The notes under the pieces were generated by a model. It ran no database searches, had not been told where the DNA came from, and saw only the letters and a list, made by a program, of their open reading frames with translations. Of a DNA stretch of 64,000 nt, positions 35,340 to 45,084 are shown one piece after another. The stretch comes from Winogradskya humida (GTDB lineage Bacteria > Actinomycetota > Actinomycetes > Mycobacteriales > Micromonosporaceae), in contig NZ_BOMN01000059.1 in assembly GCF_016862215.1 (NCBI RefSeq), forward strand, positions 1 to 64,000, read 5' to 3'. The position numbers were made by a program, and so were the translations under genes. The first letter of the stretch is position 1. Each line of letters begins with the position of its first letter.

Positions 35340-37895
35340 GTGGTGGTGGGTAAGCGGGAAGCCGATGTGCTTCTCTCCGACGGCAGTGCCGTGCATTTGC
35401 GGCCTATTACTCCCGGAGATGCGGCGGCCATCGTCGAATTTCACTCCCGGATGAGTGACCGCACGCGTTATCTACGCTATTTCTCCCCTTATCCACGCAT
35501 TCCGGAGCGGGATCTGGAGCGGTTTGTCAACGTCGACCATCGCGATCGGGAGGCGTTCGTGATTGTTTCCGGGCGCCAGATCATGGCGGTCGGGCGTTAT
35601 GAGCGGTTGGGCCCTGATTCGCCCGAGGCCGAGGTCGCTTTTGTGGTGGAGGACGCGCATCAGGGGCGGGGGATCGGGTCCGTTCTGCTCGAGCATCTCG
35701 CCGATGCGGCCCAGGAGAACGGGATTCTGCGGTTCGTGGCCGAGGTGCTCCCGCAGAACAGCGGGATGCTGCGGGTCTTCAGCGACTTCGGCTACCAGGT
35801 GCAGCGCAAGTACGCCGACGGGGTGGTGCACCTCAGCTTCCCGATCGCGCCCACCGAGAAGTCGCGGGAGGTGCAGGACAGCCGCGAGCAGCGCACCGAG
35901 GCGCGCTCGATCGCCAGGCTGCTGCATCCGCGGGGGGTCGCCGTCTACGGCGCGAGCGCGAGCGGGCAGGGGATCGGGGCCGCGATGCTGGCCCACCTGC
36001 GTGACGGCGGGTTCACCGGTGAGGTCGTTCCGGTGCATCGCAGTGCTGAGCGGGTGGCGGGGCTGCCCGCGTTCCGGTCGGCTGTCGACGCGGGCGTTGC
36101 GGTTGATGTGGCGCTCATCGCCGTACCCCCCGATGGGGTTGCGGATGCTGTTGCCGACGCGGCCCTGGCCGGAGCGGGTGGTCTTGTTGTTGTCTCCGCC
36201 GGGTTCGCCGAGGCGGGGGTGGAGGGTGCGCTCGCCCAGCGGGCGCTGATCGACGCGGCGCGGTCGGCGGGGCTCCGGGTGGTCGGCCCCAACTGCCTGG
36301 GGGTGGCCAACACCGATCCTTCGGTACGCCTGAACGCCACGCTGGCACCGCGCTTGCCGGCCGCCGGGCGCGTCGGGTTCTTCAGCCAGTCCGGGGCGCT
36401 GGGTGTGGCGTTGCTGGCCGAGGCGGAGAGCCGTGGTCTGGGGCTGTCGAGCTTCGTCTCCGCCGGTAACAGGGCCGACGTCTCCGGCAACGACCTCCTG
36501 CAGTACTGGCAGGACGATCCGGGCACCGACGCCGTCCTGCTCTACCTGGAGACGTTCGGCAACCCGCGGAAGTTCGCCCGGCTCGCCCGCCGGATGAGCC
36601 GCGTCAAGCCCGTTGTCGCCGTTGCGTCGGCCACCCGGCCGCCGGGGCTCGCCGGTGACCTGCCCGGTCCCGACACCAACGCGGTCACCGCCCTGTTCGC
36701 GCGGTCCGGGGTCATTCGCGTCGACACGGTCGCGGAGCTGTTCGACGTCGGCATTCTGCTCGCGCATCAACCGTTGCCGGCCGGGCGGCGGGTCGGGGTG
36801 GTCGGCAATTCGTCGGCTCTGTCGGGGCTGGCCGTCGCCGCGTGCCGGGCCAACGGGCTGGTCGTCGGCGAGGGATACCCGCATGACGTCAGCCCCGAGG
36901 CGAGCGCCCACGACTTCGCCGACGCGCTGGCCGACGCCGCGGTCGACGAGCGGGTGGACGCCCTCGTGGTGGTCTTCGCACCCCCGCTACCAGGGCAGTT
37001 GCCCGACGAGGACGCTGACTTCGTCGCCGCCCTCAGCAGCGTCGCGCTCGCGGGGGAGAAGCCGACCGTCGCCATGTTCCTGCTCGGGCAGTTGCCGTCC
37101 AAGGTGCCGTCGTACCCGTCGGTCGAGGAGGCTGTGCGGGCTCTGGGGCGCGTCGCCACGTACGCCGAATGGTTGCGCCGGCCGCCCGGGGTCATGCCCG
37201 CGCTGTCCGGCGTGGACCAGGACGCTGCCGAGATCCTGGGGCCGCCGGCCGAGCTGCTCTCCGCGTACGGAATCCGGGTTGAGCCCTCGACCTCGGCCAA
37301 CGACGTGGCGGAAGCGATCGCAGCGGCCGCCGCCCTCGGCTATCCGGTCGCGTTAAAAGCGGCCGGGGGTGCGCTGCGGCACCGCATCGACCTCGGTGCG
37401 GTGCGGCTCGCACTGGCCGACGAGGACGACGTCCGGGTCGCCTACCGTGAGCTGGCCGCCGCGTTCGGGCCGCACGTGCTGGTGCAGTCGATGGTCGCGC
37501 CGGGAGTCGCCTGCACGATCGACCTCGTGGAGGACCCGGCGTTCGGGCCGGTGGTCGGGTTCGGGCTCGGCGGGGTGGCCAGCGAACTGCTCGGCGACCG
37601 GGCCTGGCGCGCGGCCCCGCTCACCGACCGGGCCGCGGCGGCTCTGGTCGACGAGCCCCGGGCGGCGCCGCTGCTGCATGGATATCGAGGGTCTCAGCCG
37701 GTGGATCGGGAGGCGTTGATCGACCTGCTGCTGCGGGTCGGGCGGCTCGCCGATGAGCATCCGCGGGTGCGGGCGTTGTCGCTCAACCCGGTGCTGGCCC
37801 GGCCCGACGGCTACGCGATCCTGCACGCCTCGATAGAGGTCGGTGAGCCCGGCACCCGCCTCGACACCGGCCCCCGGAGATTGCGCAGCGCGTAA
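35340..37895 (+). CDS. pat: GNAT-acyl-CoA synthetase (NDP-forming type) protein acetyltransferase
   Basis: An 851-residue two-part protein. Residues about 1-165 are a GNAT acetyltransferase domain with the acetyl-CoA loop VEDAHQGRGIGSVLLEHL. The rest resembles ADP-forming acyl-CoA synthetase: CoA-binding domain (VYGASASGQGIGAAML), succinyl-CoA ligase-like domains (VGPNCLGVANTD, GFFSQSGALGVALL) and a C-terminal ATP-grasp domain. This is the protein lysine acetyltransferase arrangement with GNAT first. GTG 35340 is best spaced from GGGAGG (35326-35331). It lies just after acuC. Its last codons are the first unit of a five-copy repeat. Confidence 0.9.
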   Translation: MVVGKREADVLLSDGSAVHLRPITPGDAAAIVEFHSRMSDRTRYLRYFSPYPRIPERDLERFVNVDHRDREAFVIVSGRQIMAVGRYERLGPDSPEAEVAFVVEDAHQGRGIGSVLLEHLADAAQENGILRFVAEVLPQNSGMLRVFSDFGYQVQRKYADGVVHLSFPIAPTEKSREVQDSREQRTEARSIARLLHPRGVAVYGASASGQGIGAAMLAHLRDGGFTGEVVPVHRSAERVAGLPAFRSAVDAGVAVDVALIAVPPDGVADAVADAALAGAGGLVVVSAGFAEAGVEGALAQRALIDAARSAGLRVVGPNCLGVANTDPSVRLNATLAPRLPAAGRVGFFSQSGALGVALLAEAESRGLGLSSFVSAGNRADVSGNDLLQYWQDDPGTDAVLLYLETFGNPRKFARLARRMSRVKPVVAVASATRPPGLAGDLPGPDTNAVTALFARSGVIRVDTVAELFDVGILLAHQPLPAGRRVGVVGNSSALSGLAVAACRANGLVVGEGYPHDVSPEASAHDFADALADAAVDERVDALVVVFAPPLPGQLPDEDADFVAALSSVALAGEKPTVAMFLLGQLPSKVPSYPSVEEAVRALGRVATYAEWLRRPPGVMPALSGVDQDAAEILGPPAELLSAYGIRVEPSTSANDVAEAIAAAAALGYPVALKAAGGALRHRIDLGAVRLALADEDDVRVAYRELAAAFGPHVLVQSMVAPGVACTIDLVEDPAFGPVVGFGLGGVASELLGDRAWRAAPLTDRAAAALVDEPRAAPLLHGYRGSQPVDREALIDLLLRVGRLADEHPRVRALSLNPVLARPDGYAILHASIEVGEPGTRLDTGPRRLRSA

Positions 37896-38044
37896 CCGCG
37901 TCGGCCCGAGAAGATTGCGCGGCGCGTGGCCGCGCCGGCCCGAGGAGATTGCGCAGCGCGTGACCGCGCCGGCCCGAGAAGTTTGCGCCGCGCGTGACCG
38001 CGATGGTCGGGAGGGGTTGCGCCGAGGCCGCATGCCGCGACCGG
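37878..38044 (+). repeat. Five-copy 34-bp tandem repeat starting inside the pat 3' end
   Basis: TTGCGC anchors occur at 37881, 37915, 37949, 37983 and 38017, an exact 34-bp period. The first unit contains the last codons and TAA stop of pat; the others are intergenic and diverge with distance. Units share AGATTGCGCAGCGCGTGACC and then CGCGCCGGCCCGAG. Confidence 0.9.
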
Positions 38045-38108
38045 TGCTGCTCCGAAAGGGCCAGTGCGGCGGGTCATATAGGCGTTCATTGCAGCAGCGG
38101 GCATGCAA

Positions 38109-38137
38109 AAGACCGGTCGCGAACCGCGACCGGTCTT
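38109..38137. terminator. Terminator of sigB, 13-bp stem
   Basis: Perfect arms AAGACCGGTCGCG (38109-38121) and CGCGACCGGTCTT (38125-38137) with a three-base loop. On the minus strand the stem is followed by TTTT-like sequence, fitting termination of sigB. Confidence 0.85.
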
Positions 38138-38152
38138 CTGGGATCTGGGGCG

Positions 38153-39172
<1,020 letters not shown>

Positions 39173-39263
39173 TTCAGTCCCCTCCCCGCGTTGACCGATG
39201 ACGTGCGTTCCCAGCCGCTTTCCGCGTCCGGTGATCAAAAGTTTGGACCTGAGGGCGTTAAGC

Positions 39264-39282
39264 GGAGGTGAGGCAAGCCTCC
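39264..39282. promoter_or_regulatory. Candidate iron box between sigB and spo0M
   Basis: GGAGGTGAGGCAAGCCTCC matches the DtxR/IdeR consensus TTAGGTTAGGCTAACCTAA at 12 of 19 positions, with a perfect AGGTnAGGCnAnCCT core. It lies between two divergent genes and could control either. Confidence 0.35.
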
Positions 39283-39419
39283 ACGTGGCATGAATCAGGG
39301 AGAACCCTGAGGTCGCCGACCCGACAAAGCGTCCGGATCAGCTGGACATTTCCGGAATCTCGGCAATTACGATTACCTTGCTCGTCCCCGATAATCTGCG
39401 AAGAGAACAAGGAGGTCCG

Positions 39420-40205
39420 GTGGTTTTCAAGCGTTTGATGCAGGCAATGGGCGTGGGCGGCCCGTCGGTCGAGACGGTGCTGACAAACCCCAACTGCCGT
39501 CCCGGCGGATTCCTGGAGGGCCAGGTCCACGTCATCGGTGGTGAGCACGCCGTCGACGTCGAATACGTCTCGGTGGGGCTGCTGACCCGGGTCGAGGTGG
39601 AGAGCGGCGACAGTGAGTACAACACCGATCAGGAATTCCACCGCCAGCGTCTGACGGGTTCCTTCAAGCTCGACGCGGGGGCGCGCTACGACGTTCCGTT
39701 CCGCTTCGAGGTGCCTTGGGAAACACCCATCACCGAGGTGTACGGGCAGCATCTGCACGGTATGACGATGGGTCTGCGTACGGAGCTCGAAGTCGCCCGG
39801 GCGGTCGACAAGGGTGACCTGGACGCCGTGGCGGTGCACCCGCTGCCGGCCCAGGAACGGATCCTCGACGCGTTCCTGCGGCTGGGGTTCCGGTTCAGCC
39901 GGGCCGACGTCGAGCGCGGCCGGGTCTACGGCGTGGAGCAGCAGCTGCCGTTCTACCAGGAGATCGAGTTCCACCCGCCGTCGCAGTACGCGGGCGGCAT
40001 CAACCAGCTCGAGGTGACGTTCATCCCCACGCCGTACCAGCTGCAGGTGGTGCTGGAGATAGACAAGCGCGGCGGGGTCTTCACCGAGGGGCACGACGCC
40101 TTCGGCCGCTTCGACGTCGACTATCAGAGCGTCGATCAGGTCGACTGGACCTCGCAGCTGAACAACTGGCTGCAGCAGTCGGCCCAGCGCCGCGGCTTCT
40201 TCTAA
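39420..40205 (+). CDS. spo0M: Spo0M family (sporulation control) protein
   Basis: A 261-residue arrestin-like protein of the Spo0M family, with VFKRLMQAMGVGGPSVETVL at the N-terminus and the YDVPFRFEVPWETPITEVYG segment typical of the two-sandwich fold. In Bacillus Spo0M affects sporulation control; in actinomycetes the role is unclear. GTG 39420 follows AAGGAGG. It converges on dtd with only six bases between the stops, and is divergent from sigB. Confidence 0.88.
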   Translation: MVFKRLMQAMGVGGPSVETVLTNPNCRPGGFLEGQVHVIGGEHAVDVEYVSVGLLTRVEVESGDSEYNTDQEFHRQRLTGSFKLDAGARYDVPFRFEVPWETPITEVYGQHLHGMTMGLRTELEVARAVDKGDLDAVAVHPLPAQERILDAFLRLGFRFSRADVERGRVYGVEQQLPFYQEIEFHPPSQYAGGINQLEVTFIPTPYQLQVVLEIDKRGGVFTEGHDAFGRFDVDYQSVDQVDWTSQLNNWLQQSAQRRGFF

Positions 40206-40211
40206 AAGGCC

Positions 40212-40634
40212 CTAGAGGTCGAGGATGACGGTTTGCGGGCCCACGTTGATGCTCGACACGAGCATGTGGGCCTGGAACCGCCCTGTCTCGACGTGCGCAC
40301 CGCGTGCCCGCAGCGCGTCGACAAACGCGGTGACCAGCGGCTCGGCCACCGGCGCCGCTGCTGCTGCGGACCATGACGGGCGGCGGCCCTTGCGAGCATC
40401 GCCGTAGAGAGTGAATTGGCTGACCACCAGCAGCGGCGCACCGGTCTCCGAGGCGGAGCGGGACCCGTCGAGAATGCGCATCTCGTGCACCTTGCGGGCC
40501 AGCTCGACGGCGACCGCGGCGGTGTCGGTGTGCGTGATGCCGACCAGCACCAGCAGGCCGTCCGTGATCTTGCCGATCACCTCGTCGTCGACCGTGACGG
40601 ATGCTTCGCTGACGGTCTGGATGACGGCCCTCAT
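40212..40634 (-). CDS. dtd: D-aminoacyl-tRNA deacylase Dtd
   Basis: A 140-residue enzyme that removes D-amino acids (and some glycine) from tRNA. The family motif SQFTLYGDARKGRRPSW and the C-terminal GP-T loop VGPQTVILDL are present. In most bacterial Dtd the second motif is NxGPVT, so Q in place of V is a mild change. The four-base ATGA overlap with the kinase-like gene upstream links their translation. Confidence 0.94.
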   Translation of the reverse strand: MRAVIQTVSEASVTVDDEVIGKITDGLLVLVGITHTDTAAVAVELARKVHEMRILDGSRSASETGAPLLVVSQFTLYGDARKGRRPSWSAAAAAPVAEPLVTAFVDALRARGAHVETGRFQAHMLVSSINVGPQTVILDL

Positions 40635-41266
40635 CCGCGCACCAGAGAAACCGCTCTGTCGACGACCTCGAGCTCGTCGGGCGTCAGCGTGACGGTCTGA
40701 CCTCGGCGCTGGGCGGCCACGTCGGCGACCAGCCGGCGCGGGTCGCCGGGCGCGATCGCCAGGAATTCGTCGAGGGTCGCGCGGGCCAGGGCGCTCATCG
40801 GGTGGTCCCAGAGCGAGACTTCCGCGAGGATCAGCGCGGTCATCGCGGTGTCGAGATCAGGGTCGTCCGCGCGGACATTGCACCAGTCGATCACCACCGG
40901 CCCACGTGCGGTCATCAGCACGTTCTCCGGATGCAGGTCGAGGTGCACGATGCTGGTGCCGGCCGGGGCATCCGGCCACGGCGGCAACTCGTGCAGGCGC
41001 CGGTGCAGGTCGGCGAGGATGCTGGCGCACTCGGCGGGAGGCAGGCCCGAGGTGGCCATCGTAGGACCGTCGAGGCGTTCCAGGACCATGTCGATGCCCG
41101 AGGCGCTGTGGACCTCGGGCACCGGATAGTCCAGAGCGCCGACATAACGCATCGCCTCGGCCTCGGCAGTCACGTCGGCGTCGCGCCGGTAGCGGCGGAG
41201 CACCCTGGTGCCGTCGATCTCGAAGACGTCGGCCTCACGGCCGGAGGCGAGCAGGCGGCCGGTCAC
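40631..41266 (-). CDS. Aminoglycoside phosphotransferase/choline kinase-like protein
   Basis: A 211-residue small kinase-fold protein. The catalytic loop HLDLHPENVLM and the metal motif VIDWCNV are intact. The N-lobe is short, with strand ASGREADVFEIDG in place of a typical glycine loop. It could phosphorylate a small molecule; resistance should not be assumed. It starts with GTG 41266 and is followed by dtd with an ATGA overlap. Confidence 0.8.
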   Translation of the reverse strand: MTGRLLASGREADVFEIDGTRVLRRYRRDADVTAEAEAMRYVGALDYPVPEVHSASGIDMVLERLDGPTMATSGLPPAECASILADLHRRLHELPPWPDAPAGTSIVHLDLHPENVLMTARGPVVIDWCNVRADDPDLDTAMTALILAEVSLWDHPMSALARATLDEFLAIAPGDPRRLVADVAAQRRGQTVTLTPDELEVVDRAVSLVRG

Positions 41267-41278
41267 CCGGCGAAGCTA

Positions 41279-41614
41279 TCAGTCGACCGCGCTGCTCGTC
41301 GCGTCGCTCGTGGCGCCGTCGGTCGGGGAATCCATGGAACCCGTGGTGGCGTCGCCGGTCGTGGTCGGGGCGATGCCCTGGCCGTGGCGGGCCTTGGGCC
41401 GGAAGCTGTTGGGGCCGGCGTTGCCCCCGGTCGTCGTCATGATGCCGTGCTCGGGGCGCGGGCCGCCGTTCACGAGCTCCTCCGGGTCGGTGCCCGCCGC
41501 GTACGTGCTCGACAGGCCCGGGTCGGGGTCGCCCTTCTCGGGGCGGTAGGTCGTGGGCTCGTCGAGGACACCCTCGCCGTACGCGCCGTGGCCGATTTCG
41601 TTGATGTCGCTCAT
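41279..41614 (-). CDS. Small hydrophilic hypothetical protein
   Basis: A 111-residue protein with low complexity: Gly, Pro, Asp, Thr and Ser dominate, and no hydrophobic core is visible (PTTTGDATTGSMDSPTDGAT). It is probably intrinsically disordered. ATG 41614 overlaps the GGDEF-EAL stop by four bases, so it is translated after it. I do not recognise it. Confidence 0.55.
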   Translation of the reverse strand: MSDINEIGHGAYGEGVLDEPTTYRPEKGDPDPGLSSTYAAGTDPEELVNGGPRPEHGIMTTTGGNAGPNSFRPKARHGQGIAPTTTGDATTGSMDSPTDGATSDATSSAVD

Positions 41615-44019
41615 GGCAGGATTGGTTGCCCCTCGCTGGGCACGGCAAACCCCTCCAGCTCGGCGGCGGCGCTCGGGCGCGCGTACAGATATCCCTGTCC
41701 GGTGTCGCAGCCGAGCGCCCGCAGCTCCTTGGCCTGGGCAGGGGTTTCGATGCCCTCGGCGATCGTGGTGAGGTGCAGCGCCTGGCTCAGCCGCAGCACC
41801 GCCTCGGTCACCGCCGCGCCCTCCGCCGTGCCGTTCAGCTCGTTCACGAAGCTGCGGTCGATCTTCAGGATGTCCACGGGCATCCGGGTCAGATAGTGCA
41901 AGGACGAATAACCAGTGCCAAAATCATCAATCGCAATCCGGATTCCGTACGACCGGAGCTCCCGCAACGCCGGAATGCCCGCGGCCTCGTCCACGATCAC
42001 GGACTCGGTCACCTCCAGCACCAGCCGCGACGGGGCCAGCCCGGTACGCCGGAGGACCGCCAGCACGTCGTGCACGATCGCCGGCTCCTGCAGCTGACGT
42101 GGCGACATGTTGACGCTCACGTACCGGACGTCCCAATCGCACGCCTGCCGGCACGCCTGCTCGAGCACCCACAACCCGATCGCGGCGATGGACCCGTTGC
42201 GCTCGGCCAGCGGGATGAACCGGTCGGGCGGCACCAGGCCGTGCCGGGGGTGCTGCCAGCGCAGCAGCGTCTCCGCCCCGACCGGCGTGCCGTCGTCGAG
42301 GTCCACGATCGGCTGATAGACGGCGAAGAGCTCACCGCGTTCCAGGGCGACGGAGATGTCGTCACCCAGCGCGGCGTCCGCGGCCCGGCGGTCGATCATC
42401 GACGGGTCGTGCACCGCCGCGTTGTGAGAACCGGTGCGCTTGGCGTGGTACATCGCCACGTCGGCGCGGCGCTGCAGCTCCTTGGCGGTGTCCCCGGGGC
42501 GGGCGATCGTCACGCCGATGCTCGCGCGGATCGGGAGGGTGTCCTCGCCGACGCGTACGGGGGTGGCCGCGGCCGAGGCCAGGATGCGCTGGGCGACGAC
42601 CATGGCGTGGGGCTCGTCGGGTACGTCGGACAGCAGCACCACGAACTCGTCACCGCCGATCCGGGCGACCACGTCGTCGGTGCGTACGGCGTCGCGCAGC
42701 AACCTGCTGAACTCCGTGAGCACGAGATCGCCGGAGTCGTGCCCGTACACATCGTTGATGGGTTTGAAGCCGTTGAGATCGATGAGCAGCAGGCCGATCC
42801 GGTCGTCGTGGCCCAGCGCCGCACCCAGCCTGGCCTCCAGCGCCGTCCGGTTGGCCAGCCCGGTGAGCGGGTCGTGCAGGGCGAGGCGCTGCAGCTCGTC
42901 CTCCCGCTCGCGCAGTTGCCGCTCGACCTCCTGCCGCTGCCGGATGTCGCTGCGCAGCGCCGAGGTGGCCTCCTCGACCCGGGTCATGGCGCGGTTCCTG
43001 CCGGTGACCAGGACGGCCACCAGGGCCGCCATGAGCAGGGTGACGACGGACCCGACCGCGAACGCGATGCTGTCCATCCGCCGGTCCGACGTGCTGAGAA
43101 GCCGCTCGGTGGGGTGGATCGTGAGCCGCCACTCGCGCTGCCCGACGAACAGGGTGCGCCGCCGGGCCAGGTCGGACCGGGCATCCGCCTCGCCGACCCG
43201 CACGATCGGGATGTCCTGCCCGGCCACCCGCTCGGCGAGGTCCGCGCTGACCGCGTTCTGCGCCTGGGCGGCGATGCTGAGCCGTACGAAGTCGTTCAGG
43301 TGCACACCCATGACGACCCAGCCGCGCAGCTGGCCCTTCAGGCCGTTGCCACCCTTGGCATAGATCGGCATCGTGATCAGGAAGGACATCTGCTGCTGTG
43401 CCTTGGGCAGACCACGATCCCTGATCAGCACGTACGCCTGACTGATCGCGACCTCCCCACTGCGCCGGGCGGTGGTCATCGCGTCCACGGCCGCCGCGGA
43501 GAGCGTCATGTCGAGACCCGGATGGGTGGGCATGCCGTCGAAGGAATGGCTGAAGATGATGAAGTTGTGCTCGTCGACGGCCGTCTGCGGCTTCAGGACC
43601 AGCCCCTCGGCACCCCGCGCCCGCCAGTAGCTCTGCGCCGCGGGCACCTCGTCCACCGTGGCGGGCACGACGAGGCCGACATAGCTGGCGCCGGGGAGCC
43701 GGACGGGGCTCAACCCAGCGGTGATCGTACTGAAATCTTCCTGGTTGAAGTCGTTCTGGGCGTTGATCCCACCGGCGACGTCCTCGATCGCATCGCTGTA
43801 CGTCTGCACCTCGTCGAGAACCGATCGGCACACCAGGGTGGTGTAGTTGTCCATGGCCTGCGTCGCGTTGTGCTCCTCGGCCCGGTGCACGAGAACCGTC
43901 GCCAGCGCCGTGCCCGAACCCCCGGCCATCAGCACGAGCAGCACGACGGCCAGACCGAACCATCGCCGCCGCCGTACCGATGCACCCGTCACAGAATTGA
44001 CGATCGGTATCCCGGCCAC
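41611..44019 (-). CDS. CHASE-like/GGDEF/EAL membrane protein (copy A)
   Basis: An 802-residue c-di-GMP enzyme. It has a membrane segment near residues 18-36, an extracellular CHASE-like sensory domain, a second segment at about 318-340, then GGDEF near residue 454 (ARIGGDEFVVLL) with an I-site RTDD five residues before it, and an EAL domain. The EAL motif reads ETL (AETLLRWQHP), but VNMSPRQL, VTESVI, IDDFGTGYSS, KIDRSFV and AEGIET are intact. It may make and/or degrade c-di-GMP. The GTG at 44019 is chosen without a strong ribosome site. Confidence 0.9.
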   Translation of the reverse strand: MAGIPIVNSVTGASVRRRRWFGLAVVLLVLMAGGSGTALATVLVHRAEEHNATQAMDNYTTLVCRSVLDEVQTYSDAIEDVAGGINAQNDFNQEDFSTITAGLSPVRLPGASYVGLVVPATVDEVPAAQSYWRARGAEGLVLKPQTAVDEHNFIIFSHSFDGMPTHPGLDMTLSAAAVDAMTTARRSGEVAISQAYVLIRDRGLPKAQQQMSFLITMPIYAKGGNGLKGQLRGWVVMGVHLNDFVRLSIAAQAQNAVSADLAERVAGQDIPIVRVGEADARSDLARRRTLFVGQREWRLTIHPTERLLSTSDRRMDSIAFAVGSVVTLLMAALVAVLVTGRNRAMTRVEEATSALRSDIRQRQEVERQLREREDELQRLALHDPLTGLANRTALEARLGAALGHDDRIGLLLIDLNGFKPINDVYGHDSGDLVLTEFSRLLRDAVRTDDVVARIGGDEFVVLLSDVPDEPHAMVVAQRILASAAATPVRVGEDTLPIRASIGVTIARPGDTAKELQRRADVAMYHAKRTGSHNAAVHDPSMIDRRAADAALGDDISVALERGELFAVYQPIVDLDDGTPVGAETLLRWQHPRHGLVPPDRFIPLAERNGSIAAIGLWVLEQACRQACDWDVRYVSVNMSPRQLQEPAIVHDVLAVLRRTGLAPSRLVLEVTESVIVDEAAGIPALRELRSYGIRIAIDDFGTGYSSLHYLTRMPVDILKIDRSFVNELNGTAEGAAVTEAVLRLSQALHLTTIAEGIETPAQAKELRALGCDTGQGYLYARPSAAAELEGFAVPSEGQPILP

Positions 44020-44025
44020 CGACCT

Positions 44026-44095
44026 GACGTTTTCAGCGCGCCCGGACCATGCCTTCCACCCGCCGGCCCGACGTTTTCAGCGCGCCCGGACCATG
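44026..44095 (-). repeat. Duplicated 3' end of the fic gene
   Basis: A 26-bp sequence beginning GACGTTTTCAGCGCG occurs at 44070-44095, where it holds the last codons and TGA stop of the minus-strand fic gene, and identically at 44026-44051 in the downstream spacer, a 44-bp period. Confidence 0.85.
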
Positions 44096-44625
44096 TCGTC
44101 CAGCATCGCGACCAGCGGGCCGATGTCACCGTGCAGCGCAGCCGCCGACGCCGCGTCGTTCTCCGCCGCGTCGAGCTCACTCCACGCGACCCGCCATCCC
44201 GCCTCCCTGGCCAACTGCCCGAGAAAAGCACGCTGCGCCCGGCCGTTGCCGTCCCGGAACGGATGGATGGCGTTGATCTCGCCGTAGTAGTGCGCCAGGC
44301 GCGCCACGAACGCCTCCCGGCCCAGCCCCCTCAAACGGCCATCAGCGGCGAGAGCACCGAAGACACCTGCGGCGTACGACTCGATGAAACGCCAGTGGCA
44401 GAACAGGTCCTGTGGGGTCCGCGCGATGTCCACCGTGCGCAGCTGCCCGGCCCACGGATAGATCGCCCCGAAGATCTGCCGGTGGAACTCCCGCAGGTGA
44501 TCGAGGTCGTAGCCGCCGGGAAGAGGCTGCACCGACAGGCGCAGCAGCGCGGCGAGGCTCAGGTCAGCTTCAGCCCGGCTGAGCGCCACCGCGGACGTTA
44601 TGCCAAGTTTGTTCGCCTCGGTCAC
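44077..44625 (-). CDS. Fic-family toxin (AMP-transferase type)
   Basis: A 182-residue single-domain Fic protein. The active-site motif HPFRDGNGRAQR is complete. Fic enzymes transfer AMP or another nucleotide group from ATP to a target protein hydroxyl. No inhibitory S-x-x-x-E-G helix is seen at its own N-terminus, so it belongs to the class controlled by a separate antitoxin. GTG 44625 overlaps the antitoxin stop by four bases, giving coupled antitoxin-first expression. Its 3' end is duplicated downstream. Confidence 0.9.
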   Translation of the reverse strand: MTEANKLGITSAVALSRAEADLSLAALLRLSVQPLPGGYDLDHLREFHRQIFGAIYPWAGQLRTVDIARTPQDLFCHWRFIESYAAGVFGALAADGRLRGLGREAFVARLAHYYGEINAIHPFRDGNGRAQRAFLGQLAREAGWRVAWSELDAAENDAASAAALHGDIGPLVAMLDDMVRAR

Positions 44626-44933
44626 CCGACGCGGTGATAGGCCAGCAGCATCGCTTCCATCTGCCCCGCGGTGATCCGCCCCTGCGAGAACAGCCCGGCC
44701 AGCTCGGTAGCCACCGAGGACGGCTCCAGCCCTTCGGCCCGCAACGACCCGACCGAGTCGTCGACAGCCCGGTCGCGCTCGCTGCGCAGCTCCTCGTACA
44801 CCCGAACCGGCATGAGCACACCGACCGCCTTGCGGTGGGCCCCGAGGAACACGGACTCCGCCGAGCCGCGACTGAACCCGGCCAGGAGGTCGGGCAGCTG
44901 CTTACGAGCCTCTGCGACACCGAGAACACTCAT
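44622..44933 (-). CDS. Fic antitoxin: Phd/YefM-like N-terminus with VbhA-like inhibitory motif
   Basis: A 103-residue protein. Residues about 5-50 (VAEARKQLPDLLAGFSRGSA, LMPVRVYEELRSERD) look like a Phd/YefM-type DNA-binding antitoxin fold. The C-terminal part contains SLRAEG, matching the [S/T]-x-x-x-E-[G/N] motif of class I Fic inhibitors such as VbhA, followed by SSVATELAGLFSQGRITAG, like the VbhA helix region. ATG 44933 is chosen; the upstream extension has no support. It is the first gene of the pair. Confidence 0.75.
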   Translation of the reverse strand: MSVLGVAEARKQLPDLLAGFSRGSAESVFLGAHRKAVGVLMPVRVYEELRSERDRAVDDSVGSLRAEGLEPSSVATELAGLFSQGRITAGQMEAMLLAYHRVG

Positions 44934-45084
44934 GAGCCAATGGTACAAGAAGATGTACACCTTTGCCTGCGCGAACGGGCGTGATCAAACGCGTTCAGCG
45001 CGGCATCCTCCACCATCTGAACCGCCAGGCTGACGTCGGATTTCTTCTCCTCGTACGAGACCCGGGTGTGGTTGCAGTAGCAAG

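Noticed and set aside
37878..38044. CRISPR or att site at the 34-bp array
   Set aside because: Tandem without spacers, and no integrase or tRNA nearby.
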